Source: Polynucleobacter hallstattensis (GTDB lineage Bacteria; Pseudomonadota; Gammaproteobacteria; Burkholderiales; Burkholderiaceae). From it: 64,000 nucleotides of DNA. Below, piece after piece: positions 18,933 through 27,024 of this stretch (position 1 is its first letter; every line of letters starts with the position of its first letter). Under the pieces are notes generated by a model. The model worked only from the letters and a program-made list of their open reading frames with translations, had not been told where the DNA came from and searched no databases. The stretch covers positions 186,001 to 250,000 of the forward strand of contig NZ_JACVPO010000002.1 in assembly GCF_018881835.1 (NCBI RefSeq). Direction: 5' to 3'. The translations under genes and the position numbers were made by a program.

Positions 18933-18990
18933 CTAAACCTCAAAAAATAATAAGAATTTAAAAACTAATAACTTAGATTCTAAATCAGAC

Positions 18991-19422
18991 TTACTTTTTG
19001 TGACCCGTAAAGAAGCGGTTGCAGATTACCATACCAACTAACATTGCCAATATAAAGACGAGAGCCTTAAGGTGACCGGCCCCCAGAGCAACAATTGCAG
19101 GGCCTGGGCAGAAACCAGCAATACCCCAACCCGCACCAAAAATCAGGCTGCCAATGATCAAGGGCTTCGAAATATCTCTGCGAGTAGGAATATGTAGTGC
19201 TCCACCAAAAAAAGCTTCGGAGCGCTTGGAAACCAAATAAAAACCAGCGAGGCCCACAAGAATTGCACCGCCCATCACAAAGATGAGGGACGGATCCCAG
19301 TTACCAGCCAGATCAAGAAAATTCAGAATCTTTTGCGGGTTGCTCATACCGGAAATGATCAGACCAATTCCGAACAACACACCGATTAAATATTGGCTAA
19401 TAAAACTGAAATGTCTTCTCAT
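18991..19422 (-). CDS. half-length YeeE/YedE membrane protein (PmpB-like)
   Basis: A 143-residue protein with about four membrane helices. Motifs are GLIISGMSNPQKILNFLDLAGNWDP-type (pieces GMSNPQKI, GNWDPSLIFVMGGA) and GFCPGPAIVALGAG with a single conserved Cys in the helix break. It belongs to the YeeE/YedE sulfur-transport family, in the short form that occurs in pairs in BigR operons. It starts three bases after the preceding half-length paralogue, so the two likely form a heterodimer equivalent to one full-length transporter. Confidence 0.88.
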   Translation of the reverse strand: MRRHFSFISQYLIGVLFGIGLIISGMSNPQKILNFLDLAGNWDPSLIFVMGGAILVGLAGFYLVSKRSEAFFGGALHIPTRRDISKPLIIGSLIFGAGWGIAGFCPGPAIVALGAGHLKALVFILAMLVGMVICNRFFTGHKK

Positions 19423-19425
19423 GAT

Positions 19426-19863
19426 TTATAGGCCCAACACATGACGAATGACAAAGACTATGAAAAATCCAGCGCTCATGAAAGACACCGTAGCAACTAA
19501 AGATCTTGGTGAAAGACGTGACAAACCACAAACACCATGACCGCTAGTGCAACCAGAACCATAGCTGGCACCAAAACCGACTAGTACACCGGCAATAATA
19601 ATGGCGATCCAATCAGCATCAATTACAGTAATTGTGTGAATACCAAAAAATAGGCTCGACAAGATTGGCGCACTCAATAAACCCAAAACAAGACTTAAGC
19701 GCCATTGAATATCACCTTCTTTAGGTGACAATAGCCCAGAAACAATTCCACTGATACCTAAGATACGACCATGGAGGATGACATATAAGGCAGCTGCGAG
19801 GCCCAACAAAATTCCACCAAGAAAAGCGGGGCCAGGAGTAAAAGCAAGCCAATCTATCTGCAT
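19426..19863 (-). CDS. half-length YeeE/YedE membrane protein (PmpA-like)
   Basis: A 145-residue inner-membrane protein with about four helices and the motif GASYGSGCTSGHGVCGLSRLSPRS, shown in parts: GSGCTSGHG and VCGLSRLS, the cysteine signature of the YeeE/YedE family. The Cys lies where thiosulfate or another sulfur species would contact in full-length relatives. It pairs with the adjacent 143-residue protein downstream. Its gene begins 22 bases after the full-length YeeE gene. The substrate is inferred from family and context only. Confidence 0.88.
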   Translation of the reverse strand: MQIDWLAFTPGPAFLGGILLGLAAALYVILHGRILGISGIVSGLLSPKEGDIQWRLSLVLGLLSAPILSSLFFGIHTITVIDADWIAIIIAGVLVGFGASYGSGCTSGHGVCGLSRLSPRSLVATVSFMSAGFFIVFVIRHVLGL

Positions 19864-19885
19864 AATATTTAGCCTAATTTATCAA

Positions 19886-21007
19886 TTAACTACAGGGATT
19901 AGGTGCGTTGCGTGTTTCTAAATAAAGCAGGGCTAGGTAGGCACCGAAGATAAATCCTGGCAAGGCAAGCAGTGATCCGATTGCCAATGTGGAGATACCA
20001 CTCAAGCCTTGGCCAACAGTACAGCCAAGTGCTGTAACTCCGCCGAACCCCATTAAAGAAGCACCAATTAAATGGTTAGCCGTATCTTCAGTATCGCGAA
20101 AACTTTCCCAACGAAATGACTTAGTCAAAATAGAAATGCAGGCTGATCCAGAAATCATTCCAATGACAGCTGCAATGCCAACAGTAATCACCTTTGAAGT
20201 GTCGCTATACATCATCAACCAATCTAAGGAAAAGGCATAAGGTGCCACAAACGAGAGACTCTCCATGCGACCAGAGTTAGTCACCAAGAAAACCTCTTCT
20301 AAGGTGTTAGGATCCTCAGCAACAAAGCCCAAGTTACCTGATATCCACCATACAGCGCAAATAGCCAGGCCAACAAAAATTCCGGCAAATAGATTTTCAG
20401 CCGTCCAGAAAGCTTTATTTGCAAGTGCATAAGCAATAAAGGCAAATCCCACTACTAAACCTAAAGCTAGATGTAAGTTATTGCGCGCAATGCCAGTCAT
20501 TGGAGCTAAGATACTTGGCAAATCTTGAGATGTATTTAGGGCAATGAAGACCGAATCCAAAGTATTGACGCGGATAACACCCAGAAAGCCCTTCATCGTC
20601 ATGTAGGCCGAAAGTCCAAGGACGATAAATACGATGATGGACTTCAGATTGCCGCCGCCAATACGAACAAGAGTCTTGCTACCGCAGCCAGATGAAAGCA
20701 CCATGCCAAAACCAAATAGCGTGCTACCTACTATTGAAGATAGCCATAAAAACCTATTGCCGGTATACATGCTCTTTAAGGGATCAATAAGCCCCAAGTA
20801 AGACATCAAAGCAAAACCAATAATCGCCACGCCGATGGCCAGAAACCATTGCTTTAGACGACCCCAGCTAGACATAATAAAAATATCTGAGACTGCACCC
20901 ATGCTACAGAAACCTGTTTTTTGCATCATTGCACCCAACAGGAAAGTCACTGCAAAGGTAGCAAATAAAACTGATTTGCTAAGAGAAGAAATATCTACCG
21001 CATCCAT
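19886..21007 (-). CDS. full-length YeeE/YedE transporter (thiosulfate uptake, TsuA-like)
   Basis: A 373-residue inner-membrane protein with nine or more hydrophobic segments. Conserved cysteines sit in short re-entrant-looking motifs: TGFCSMG (Cys34), SSGCGSKTL (Cys108), SGSACIS (Cys290) and ALGCTVGQG (Cys329), the pattern of YeeE/TsuA proteins that pass thiosulfate along a cysteine path. Placed inside a sox run it could import thiosulfate or return a sulfur species to the cytoplasm. It is followed by two half-size paralogues, so three YeeE-type genes stand in a row. Confidence 0.87.
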   Translation of the reverse strand: MDAVDISSLSKSVLFATFAVTFLLGAMMQKTGFCSMGAVSDIFIMSSWGRLKQWFLAIGVAIIGFALMSYLGLIDPLKSMYTGNRFLWLSSIVGSTLFGFGMVLSSGCGSKTLVRIGGGNLKSIIVFIVLGLSAYMTMKGFLGVIRVNTLDSVFIALNTSQDLPSILAPMTGIARNNLHLALGLVVGFAFIAYALANKAFWTAENLFAGIFVGLAICAVWWISGNLGFVAEDPNTLEEVFLVTNSGRMESLSFVAPYAFSLDWLMMYSDTSKVITVGIAAVIGMISGSACISILTKSFRWESFRDTEDTANHLIGASLMGFGGVTALGCTVGQGLSGISTLAIGSLLALPGFIFGAYLALLYLETRNAPNPCS

Positions 21008-21025
21008 AAAAAATCTTTACTGAAA

Positions 21026-21340
21026 TTATTTAAATTTATAAAACTGCTTATTGAGAAAAGCTGTTACATCAGCCTCATCCTCAGGGAAAAGATCAAGACG
21101 TAATTCTGTATTACACCTAGCAACCATCGTCTTTAGGTTTTGAAGATTTTTAACCTTGCTATCACTCCGGGTGTAGATCATGTCACCATTGCCAAAGCCA
21201 GATTTTTTGGCGTGGCAGGCATAGCATTTCTCTTGATCAATTTTTTTACCGTTTGCAAGGTCCGGCGCAGCATAGACAGATAAATGCAGGCCGAACATGG
21301 CAGCAAATACAAATATAAGCTTAATCAGTGGTAATTTCAT
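21026..21340 (-). CDS. small periplasmic c-type cytochrome
   Basis: A 104-residue protein with a Sec signal peptide (about 1-24, ending VYAA) and one haem-binding CYACH (39-43). An extra Cys76 and two Met (54, 72) lie downstream; either Met could be the distal ligand. The C-terminal FPEDEADVTAFLNKQFYKF helix is typical of a group of short cytochromes found with sulfur genes. It sits between the metallo-hydrolase and the YeeE gene, so it probably carries electrons from a sulfur enzyme. Exact family not recognised. Confidence 0.85.
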   Translation of the reverse strand: MKLPLIKLIFVFAAMFGLHLSVYAAPDLANGKKIDQEKCYACHAKKSGFGNGDMIYTRSDSKVKNLQNLKTMVARCNTELRLDLFPEDEADVTAFLNKQFYKFK

Positions 21341-21399
21341 TTGAAATCAGTCATTTACAAAGTAATCGGCTATTTTAAAGCCCAGATGACAAAAATGCC

Positions 21400-22368
21400 T
21401 TATTCCGCCTGAATTGATAGGTATACGTTGTACGCATTCATGCGGTTTGCAGCTCTAAACAAGGGCATTCCTTCATATTCTGACCAGTCAGCCTGCCGAT
21501 AAGCCTCCTCGAAGGGGTCCATATCGATAGCCGCCTTAGCCATTGATTGGCGCAAATATCGTAAATACTCCCGTGTAAAACGGATATCTTCAATGGGATT
21601 AATCGAGTGCGCACCGTGGCCAGGAATCACGATACTGGGATTGAGTGATTCAATCTCATTCAAGGCCTGCAACCAGCCCTTGCTATCAGCGTTACCAACA
21701 AAGGGAATGCGACCTCGAAAAACCAAATCACCTGCAAAGAGGACTTTTTCAGATGGGATATAAATAATTAAGTCCTCAGGCGCATGAGCTGGACCCACCC
21801 TACCAATCTTAAAGTTCACACCACCAACTGTGAGTGTGAAACTCTGATCTATCCAGACATCTGCTGATATTAAGTTGGTCGAGGAATTTATCCAAGGAGC
21901 AAAATCAGTTCGTGATGCGATGAGGCGCTGCCGAGCCGTCTCCGAAGAGATGTAACTTCTCCCCTCCCCTTGAGCATAAATTTTTGCACCAAGCTTCTTA
22001 AACTCTTGGAGCCCATAAACATGATCTGCATGGTAGTGAGTAACGATGACAGCTACAATTTTTTGAGGAGTAATTTTTTTAATTTCTGCAATGAGTTTCT
22101 TGGCAAGCGCTGGTGAACCTAGAGCATCAACCACCACTACACCTTTGGGAGTAATCACAAACCCCGCATTAGAAATAAAGTTTTGATTTTTACTGCTGCC
22201 CATCTCTGGCAAGCCTTGTACGAAATACGTATGTGGCGCTACTTGAATAGGCTTCAGGATCAAATCATCGGATGCGTGAGCAGTGCTTACAGATAAAAGT
22301 AGTAAGGCCGAGACAAGAAAAAGCACTCTTAGGGCATAAGCGCGCAAGTCAAGATGCGGCAACCGCAT
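21400..22368 (-). CDS. SoxH-like periplasmic metallo-beta-lactamase-fold hydrolase
   Basis: A 322-residue protein with a long Sec signal region (about 1-33, ending AHAS), then a metallo-beta-lactamase domain: THYHADH (110-116), a later GPAHAPED, FAGDLVFRG and IPGHG supply metal ligands. It resembles SoxH and the quinoprotein-relay zinc hydrolases found in sox clusters, whose reaction is not settled. It follows the DsrE-like gene by three bases, so coupled translation is likely. A sulfur-linked role is inferred from position. Confidence 0.88.
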   Translation of the reverse strand: MRLPHLDLRAYALRVLFLVSALLLLSVSTAHASDDLILKPIQVAPHTYFVQGLPEMGSSKNQNFISNAGFVITPKGVVVVDALGSPALAKKLIAEIKKITPQKIVAVIVTHYHADHVYGLQEFKKLGAKIYAQGEGRSYISSETARQRLIASRTDFAPWINSSTNLISADVWIDQSFTLTVGGVNFKIGRVGPAHAPEDLIIYIPSEKVLFAGDLVFRGRIPFVGNADSKGWLQALNEIESLNPSIVIPGHGAHSINPIEDIRFTREYLRYLRQSMAKAAIDMDPFEEAYRQADWSEYEGMPLFRAANRMNAYNVYLSIQAE

Positions 22369-22371
22369 AGC

Positions 22372-22797
22372 TTAGGGCTTTATATAAGCGAAACGGCTTT
22401 GGTTTTGAAGATCAGCAACTCGAACAACTCCGGATGGAGTGTAGTCTGTGTCTAAGATGAATTGATCCTTTTTCAGATTTCGATTCTTTAGCGTAATCTC
22501 GCAGACCTCAAAGCGAACTCCACGGGACTTCAATGCGCCAACTAAGGGTGCATATTCAATTCCATTCTTCTTATCTTTTGCGCCTTCCATCATGATGTCG
22601 ACGCCATTGGCATGAGTAACGACAATGATTTTGGTCTGCGGGGATACATCCAAATGATTGCGTATATTACGCAAACCTTTAATACCTTGAGACTCAGCGT
22701 CATCAATGTGATAAACCACCTCTGTGGGTCCCGCACCATTGGCTCCGCTAGCAAACAGGGTAAAAGTAATTGCCAGGCATTGAAGTAATTTTTTCAT
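22372..22797 (-). CDS. exported DsrE-like protein
   Basis: A 141-residue protein with a Sec signal peptide (1-22, ending ANGA) and a DsrE/DsrF-like fold: VVYHIDDAE start, KIIVVTHANGVDIMM, and RGVRFEVCEITLKNR. Cys99 in FEVCEIT matches the single conserved Cys that carries persulfide in several DsrE relatives. Most DsrE proteins are cytoplasmic; this one is exported, so it would handle sulfur in the periplasm beside Sox. It lies between soxB and the SoxH-like gene. Function inferred. Confidence 0.85.
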   Translation of the reverse strand: MKKLLQCLAITFTLFASGANGAGPTEVVYHIDDAESQGIKGLRNIRNHLDVSPQTKIIVVTHANGVDIMMEGAKDKKNGIEYAPLVGALKSRGVRFEVCEITLKNRNLKKDQFILDTDYTPSGVVRVADLQNQSRFAYIKP

Positions 22798-22819
22798 TAT
22801 TGATCTCGAATTAATAGTA

Positions 22820-24550
22820 TTAGAGTGAAACCATTCCGGGGTTATTTTTTACACCTTTAATGATCGGTTCGTTGAGCTTTACAGCCTTAACCACCTTCAC
22901 ATCACGCAAATGGCGTTCCATCACATCCCAAATTGCCTCACCACCAGCATTCTTAGCATCTTCGCTAACTGGTGCCCAACCAGCAACCTTATATGTCTTG
23001 CTAGGATCAATATCCTTGCCATTTAAACGCATATCACTAATCCGCTTGCCAGCAGATGCCGCTGGATCAATGGTGTATTGCATACCACCCACACGAACCA
23101 TGTCACCACCCTGCTGGTAGTAAGGATCAGGGTTAAATAAATTGTCTGCCACATCTTCCAAAATAGTCTTGATAGTTTCACCAGTCATATTGGTAACTGT
23201 GGTGTATGGATAGGTAATGGCGGTTTGATCTAGCAAATTCTCACGGGTAATAGCTTGACCTGGCAATAAGCTTGTGCCCCAACGGAAACCTGGAGAGAAA
23301 GCAATCTCCGCGTTCTTCTGAGTCATCAATCCGTCCAAAATTAACTGGTCGAAACTGCCATTGAAATTACCACGGCGATACAAAAGACCATCTGTAGTTG
23401 CTAGTTTTTCATTCAACTTCGCTTCATATGGGGCTCGTACTTTAGCGATCAACTTGTTCATCGCAGGATCAGCCGGAATCATATTCGAGAAAATTGGGAA
23501 AAGCTTGTAGCGAAAATCTACTGGCTTGCCACCTTTGACATCAAAATCGAGTACGCCCAAGAATTTACTATTGGAACCTGCATTGGTAACTAAAGTTACC
23601 CCATTCGAGTTCTTTACCTTGACTGGAGTTGGAACACCATCATGCGTATGGCCGCCCATAATTGCATCTAAGCCTGTAACACGGGATGCCATCTTTAAAT
23701 CAACGTCCATACCGTTATGGGATAACAACACAACTACTTTTGCACCCTTGGCCTTTACTTCATTAATGGTCTTCTGAAGATTTTCTTCCTGAATGCCAAA
23801 TGTCCAGTCTGGTGTGAAGTAACGTGGATTAGCAATTGGGGTGTAAGGGAAGGCCTGGCCAATCACGGCCACTTGAATACCGTTCTGCACCTTCATGACA
23901 TAAGGATTAAAGACGGAGTCACCAAAGTCTGCCGTCTTAATGTTTTGAGCGATGAAAGAAACCTTGCCTTTGAAATCGCCATTCACAATTTCCATGACGC
24001 GTTTCTCGCCTAGGGTCATTTCCCAGTGGGGAGTCATGACATCAACACCTAACAGCAAGGCCGCATCAACCATATCTTGACCATTGGTCCAGAGGGATGT
24101 ACCTGATCCCTGCCAAGTATCTCCACCGTCCAATAACAGCGCACCTGGACGACTAGATTTGATTTGCTTTATCAGAGTTGCCATATGAGCGAAGCCACCC
24201 ATCTTGCCGTAGTTTTGTGCAGCCGCAACGTAATCAAGATAAGTAAAGGCATGCGCATCTCGCGTCCCTGGCTTAATACCATTTGCCTTTAAAAAATATT
24301 CGCCGACTAAATGAGGTGTCTTGCCCTCTTGCGAGCCAATACCAAGATTGACATTAGGCTCACGGAAATAGATTGGTAATAGCTGGGCATGGCAATCGGT
24401 GAAATGCAGAAAATGCACATTCCCAAACTTCGGCAAATCATAGAATTTTTGAGCGGTTGTCTGTGCGTTAGCGAAATTCGATTGCAAACTCATTCCACCA
24501 GCAGAGGCGATAGCCAATGCTTGCAAAAACTCACGACGATTTAAAGACAT
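22820..24550 (-). CDS. soxB: thiosulfohydrolase SoxB
   Basis: Releases sulfate from the SoxY-bound cysteine S-thiosulfonate and S-sulfonate. The 576-residue protein has a twin-arginine signal (NRREFLQ, 4-10), then the 5'-nucleotidase-type metal site: TDCHAQ with Asp52 and His54, LLDGGDTWQGSG, LSHNGMDVD and MGGHTHDG, expected to hold two Mn. The C-terminal 5'-nucleotidase domain follows from about residue 380. It is separated from upstream soxX by 45 bases that contain a strong hairpin at 24567-24588. Confidence 0.97.
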   Translation of the reverse strand: MSLNRREFLQALAIASAGGMSLQSNFANAQTTAQKFYDLPKFGNVHFLHFTDCHAQLLPIYFREPNVNLGIGSQEGKTPHLVGEYFLKANGIKPGTRDAHAFTYLDYVAAAQNYGKMGGFAHMATLIKQIKSSRPGALLLDGGDTWQGSGTSLWTNGQDMVDAALLLGVDVMTPHWEMTLGEKRVMEIVNGDFKGKVSFIAQNIKTADFGDSVFNPYVMKVQNGIQVAVIGQAFPYTPIANPRYFTPDWTFGIQEENLQKTINEVKAKGAKVVVLLSHNGMDVDLKMASRVTGLDAIMGGHTHDGVPTPVKVKNSNGVTLVTNAGSNSKFLGVLDFDVKGGKPVDFRYKLFPIFSNMIPADPAMNKLIAKVRAPYEAKLNEKLATTDGLLYRRGNFNGSFDQLILDGLMTQKNAEIAFSPGFRWGTSLLPGQAITRENLLDQTAITYPYTTVTNMTGETIKTILEDVADNLFNPDPYYQQGGDMVRVGGMQYTIDPAASAGKRISDMRLNGKDIDPSKTYKVAGWAPVSEDAKNAGGEAIWDVMERHLRDVKVVKAVKLNEPIIKGVKNNPGMVSL

Positions 24551-24566
24551 AGTGATTCCCTTAAGA

Positions 24567-24588
24567 AAACAGGCCTTGCGGCCTGTTT
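24567..24588 (-). promoter_or_regulatory. GNRA-capped hairpin between soxX and soxB
   Basis: A perfect 9-bp stem (24567-24575 with 24580-24588). On the minus-strand transcript it reads AAACAGGCC, loop GCAA, GGCCTGTTT, so the loop is a GNRA tetraloop, followed by TTTTCTTAA. It lies 7 bases past the soxX stop and 16 before the soxB start. The short U-rich tract makes it a possible weak terminator or a processing and stability element that sets soxB-distal expression lower than soxCDYZAX. Effect not proven. Confidence 0.7.
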
Positions 24589-24595
24589 AAATGTG

Positions 24596-25240
24596 TTATT
24601 TGTTCACAGGTGATTCTGGGTCAAGCAGCAAAGCCATGACATCCTGTATTTGCTTCTCATTTAATAACTTGAAGTGGGCAAAACGCGGCATATTGCTGCA
24701 TGCGTTGTAAGCCTTGGAGTTATTAATTCGGTTCCAGGTATAAGTTACGACCTCTGGAGAATATCCACGCATTTTTCCATATCCAGTTAAGGATGGACCG
24801 ATGTTCCCATAAGAAATTTCTTTAGGGTCAATTTGATGGCAGTTATAACAACCACCGCCAACTTGGGTGTCAGCTTTATCAGACCACGTGGCTCCACGAC
24901 CACTTTGCGCGATTCTTTCACCACTCTTCCAGTCGCCTATATATTTTCCATCAGACGGCTGCTTGATAGTATCCATATTAATCTTCTGGATTTTCTCGCG
25001 CATAGCTTGACCTTGTTTACTATCAGCAAACTTAGGATCAGAACAGAACTTTTGCGTTGCATCTTGGTCGATGCGATCCAATCCAGCAATACCTTCTGCG
25101 CGGAAGCTATCTTGAATCATCTTGTTAAATTTTGGATCATTTTTTTGTTGAGCAAGAGCAGGAGTCTGCACTAAACCAGTAGCAAAAATAAATCCAGTAG
25201 CAGCTAAGAGTTGTTTTAAGTGTGTAATTTTCATATTCAT
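24596..25240 (-). CDS. soxX: SoxX c-type cytochrome
   Basis: Haem subunit of the SoxAX complex, which joins thiosulfate oxidatively to SoxY. The 214-residue protein has a Sec signal (about 1-30, ending ALAQ), a long N-terminal extension before the haem domain, the haem motif GGCYNCH (130-135 region) and the axial Met184 in NMPRFA. It follows soxA by ten bases. The extension of about 90 residues before the core is longer than in minimal SoxX proteins. Confidence 0.95.
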   Translation of the reverse strand: MNMKITHLKQLLAATGFIFATGLVQTPALAQQKNDPKFNKMIQDSFRAEGIAGLDRIDQDATQKFCSDPKFADSKQGQAMREKIQKINMDTIKQPSDGKYIGDWKSGERIAQSGRGATWSDKADTQVGGGCYNCHQIDPKEISYGNIGPSLTGYGKMRGYSPEVVTYTWNRINNSKAYNACSNMPRFAHFKLLNEKQIQDVMALLLDPESPVNK

Positions 25241-25250
25241 CTCTTATCCA

Positions 25251-26066
25251 TTAACGCTTTAAGCCAGGTGTTTCAACAGTTCCGCCATTGCCAGTTTTTG
25301 CCATATACATAGACAAAGCGATAGTTACATCTGAGCCATAAATAGGGTAAGGAAAACGTTGCTGACGGAAGCAATCGTTCAAGCGTTGTTGCATCGTCCA
25401 AAATTGACCGCTCGATACGCGGTAGGCTGGCCAATAACCCCAACCCAAAGCGGCACCCTTTTGCTCTGTGATGTTCGGTAAATCCTGTAAGCGAATACGC
25501 TTGCCGTTTTCAGCATGACAAGATGCGCAGGAGAAATCCATTGGACCACCCTGGAAGAAGAAGGCACGCTTACCCAGGTCATACATCTCTTTTTCCTTTG
25601 GATGCGCAGTGCTTACCTTAATCTTGTCACCTTTAGATAAGGTAACAACATAGGCAACGATAGCCTCCATATCCTTTTTAGGACCCTTTTGGAATGGAGC
25701 ATCAATCATTTCCTGTGGATCGCGACCTTGCAATACCTGCATACAAGTCATCAAGCGTGACTCTAAATCTTGAACCTTATTGGTGTCCTTAAAGTAGCGT
25801 GGCAGTTGTGCTGCTGCGCCCTTCACTACACCAGGGCCTAGACCCAGATTACATTGCTCAAGAGTTGCGTTCTTTGGGCCAGCCGGCTTTTTCCACAACT
25901 CTTCACCTGCTGCCTCGTAGAGCTCTGAAGGATTTCCATCGGCAATCATCTCGCGATATTTAGCAATATCGTCAGTAGCACTCTTTTGTGCTGACACCGA
26001 AGATGTCATTGTTAATAAAGCTGTTACTAAACCAGTAGCTAGCCCTAAGGTCAATTTACGCTGCAT
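25251..26066 (-). CDS. soxA: SoxA c-type cytochrome, single-haem form
   Basis: Partner of SoxX; its active-site Cys carries the sulfur in thiosulfate loading onto SoxY. The 271-residue protein has a Sec signal (about 1-26), one haem motif CASCH (180-184) and Cys232 in LNDCFRQQRFP as the modified active-site cysteine. The N-terminal domain has only Cys72 and Cys108 where diheme SoxA proteins carry a second CxxCH, so these likely form a disulfide. This marks the monohaem SoxA type. Confidence 0.95.
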   Translation of the reverse strand: MQRKLTLGLATGLVTALLTMTSSVSAQKSATDDIAKYREMIADGNPSELYEAAGEELWKKPAGPKNATLEQCNLGLGPGVVKGAAAQLPRYFKDTNKVQDLESRLMTCMQVLQGRDPQEMIDAPFQKGPKKDMEAIVAYVVTLSKGDKIKVSTAHPKEKEMYDLGKRAFFFQGGPMDFSCASCHAENGKRIRLQDLPNITEQKGAALGWGYWPAYRVSSGQFWTMQQRLNDCFRQQRFPYPIYGSDVTIALSMYMAKTGNGGTVETPGLKR

Positions 26067-26121
26067 TTCCTACCCTTTCAGAACCACGGAGGCGGTGAAG
26101 ATTTATTAAAGCAAAAAACAA

Positions 26122-26430
26122 TTAAGAAACAGTTGCTTCATCAGTGCGTTTATCGCCCTTATTATCATTCCAAGTCACAGCAATTTTGTCACCCTTAGCA
26201 CCCTTGTACTTAAAGTTCAAAAATGGGTCCTTTGAAACTGCAGGACCAAATTCGCCAGCAAATACTTTTTTGCCATTGGCCGTAACATTAATAGTGCTGA
26301 TAAACCACTGAGGGATAGTTTTGCCGGCAGCATCTTTACGCTGACCAGATTCCATATCATGTTTCATCAAGATTTTTACGTCAACAGTACCGCCGTTTTC
26401 AGCAGCTCTTACGCGCATTGGATCAGCCAT
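26122..26430 (-). CDS. soxZ: SoxZ sulfur-carrier complex subunit
   Basis: A 102-residue beta-sandwich protein that pairs with SoxY as the carrier scaffold. Recognisable pieces are the start MADPMRVRA, IKMLMKHDMESGQRKD-like KHDMESGQRKD, an IPQWFI strand and the closing WNDNKGD. It has no signal peptide of its own, consistent with export by piggy-backing on the twin-arginine signal of SoxY. An AAGGAAC ribosome-binding site precedes the ATG. Confidence 0.95.
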   Translation of the reverse strand: MADPMRVRAAENGGTVDVKILMKHDMESGQRKDAAGKTIPQWFISTINVTANGKKVFAGEFGPAVSKDPFLNFKYKGAKGDKIAVTWNDNKGDKRTDEATVS

Positions 26431-26486
26431 TTTGGTTCCTTTTTTACTCTATATATAAATGAATTGTTCTATTGAATTACTGCGAA

Positions 26487-26939
26487 TTAACCGCCGCAAC
26501 CACCAAGCGTTACTTTGACTTCTTTAACAGTCATCAACCACTTACCATCAGCCTTGACTAATCCATAGACATTGGATGTTTGACCCATCTTGATACGAGT
26601 AGTAACGAATGGCTCAGTACCAGCAGGAATAAAGAATTGGGCGGCGAGTGAGCTTGGGTTCTTTTCAACCAAAATTGCCATCTGCTCCGCTTTAAGCGAG
26701 GTAGTAATTCCGACAGGAACTACCGCACCATTTTCGGCAATATCAGGAGCATTCAATGTAACTGCGGCAGATTTATCTGGGCTACCAGCACCTAAAATTT
26801 TAAAAACATCATCCAAGCTCTTACCTTCAAAAGCGGCTTTATTCCACTCTTGGGCTTGAGCAGTACTAATAAGGCCTGTAGAAGCCATCAAGCCAAACAC
26901 TGCTGAGTACTTCAATACACTGCGACGCTGCTGATTCAT
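26487..26939 (-). CDS. soxY: SoxY thiosulfate-oxidation carrier protein
   Basis: Carries all pathway intermediates on the cysteine of its C-terminal swinging arm. The 150-residue product ends VTLGGCGG, with Cys148 as the carrier. A twin-arginine signal is visible (NQQRRSVLKYSA, then a hydrophobic stretch ending TAQAQ). The ATG at 26939 is chosen because AAAGGAG stands at the right distance; the frame is open 33 bases further upstream without such a site. Confidence 0.96.
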   Translation of the reverse strand: MNQQRRSVLKYSAVFGLMASTGLISTAQAQEWNKAAFEGKSLDDVFKILGAGSPDKSAAVTLNAPDIAENGAVVPVGITTSLKAEQMAILVEKNPSSLAAQFFIPAGTEPFVTTRIKMGQTSNVYGLVKADGKWLMTVKEVKVTLGGCGG

Positions 26940-27024
26940 AAAAACTCCTTTATTAATCTTCATTACTCTCAATTTATTGCTTATTTTGCATTAAAACACT
27001 GTGGATACCACCTAATTCCTTAAT

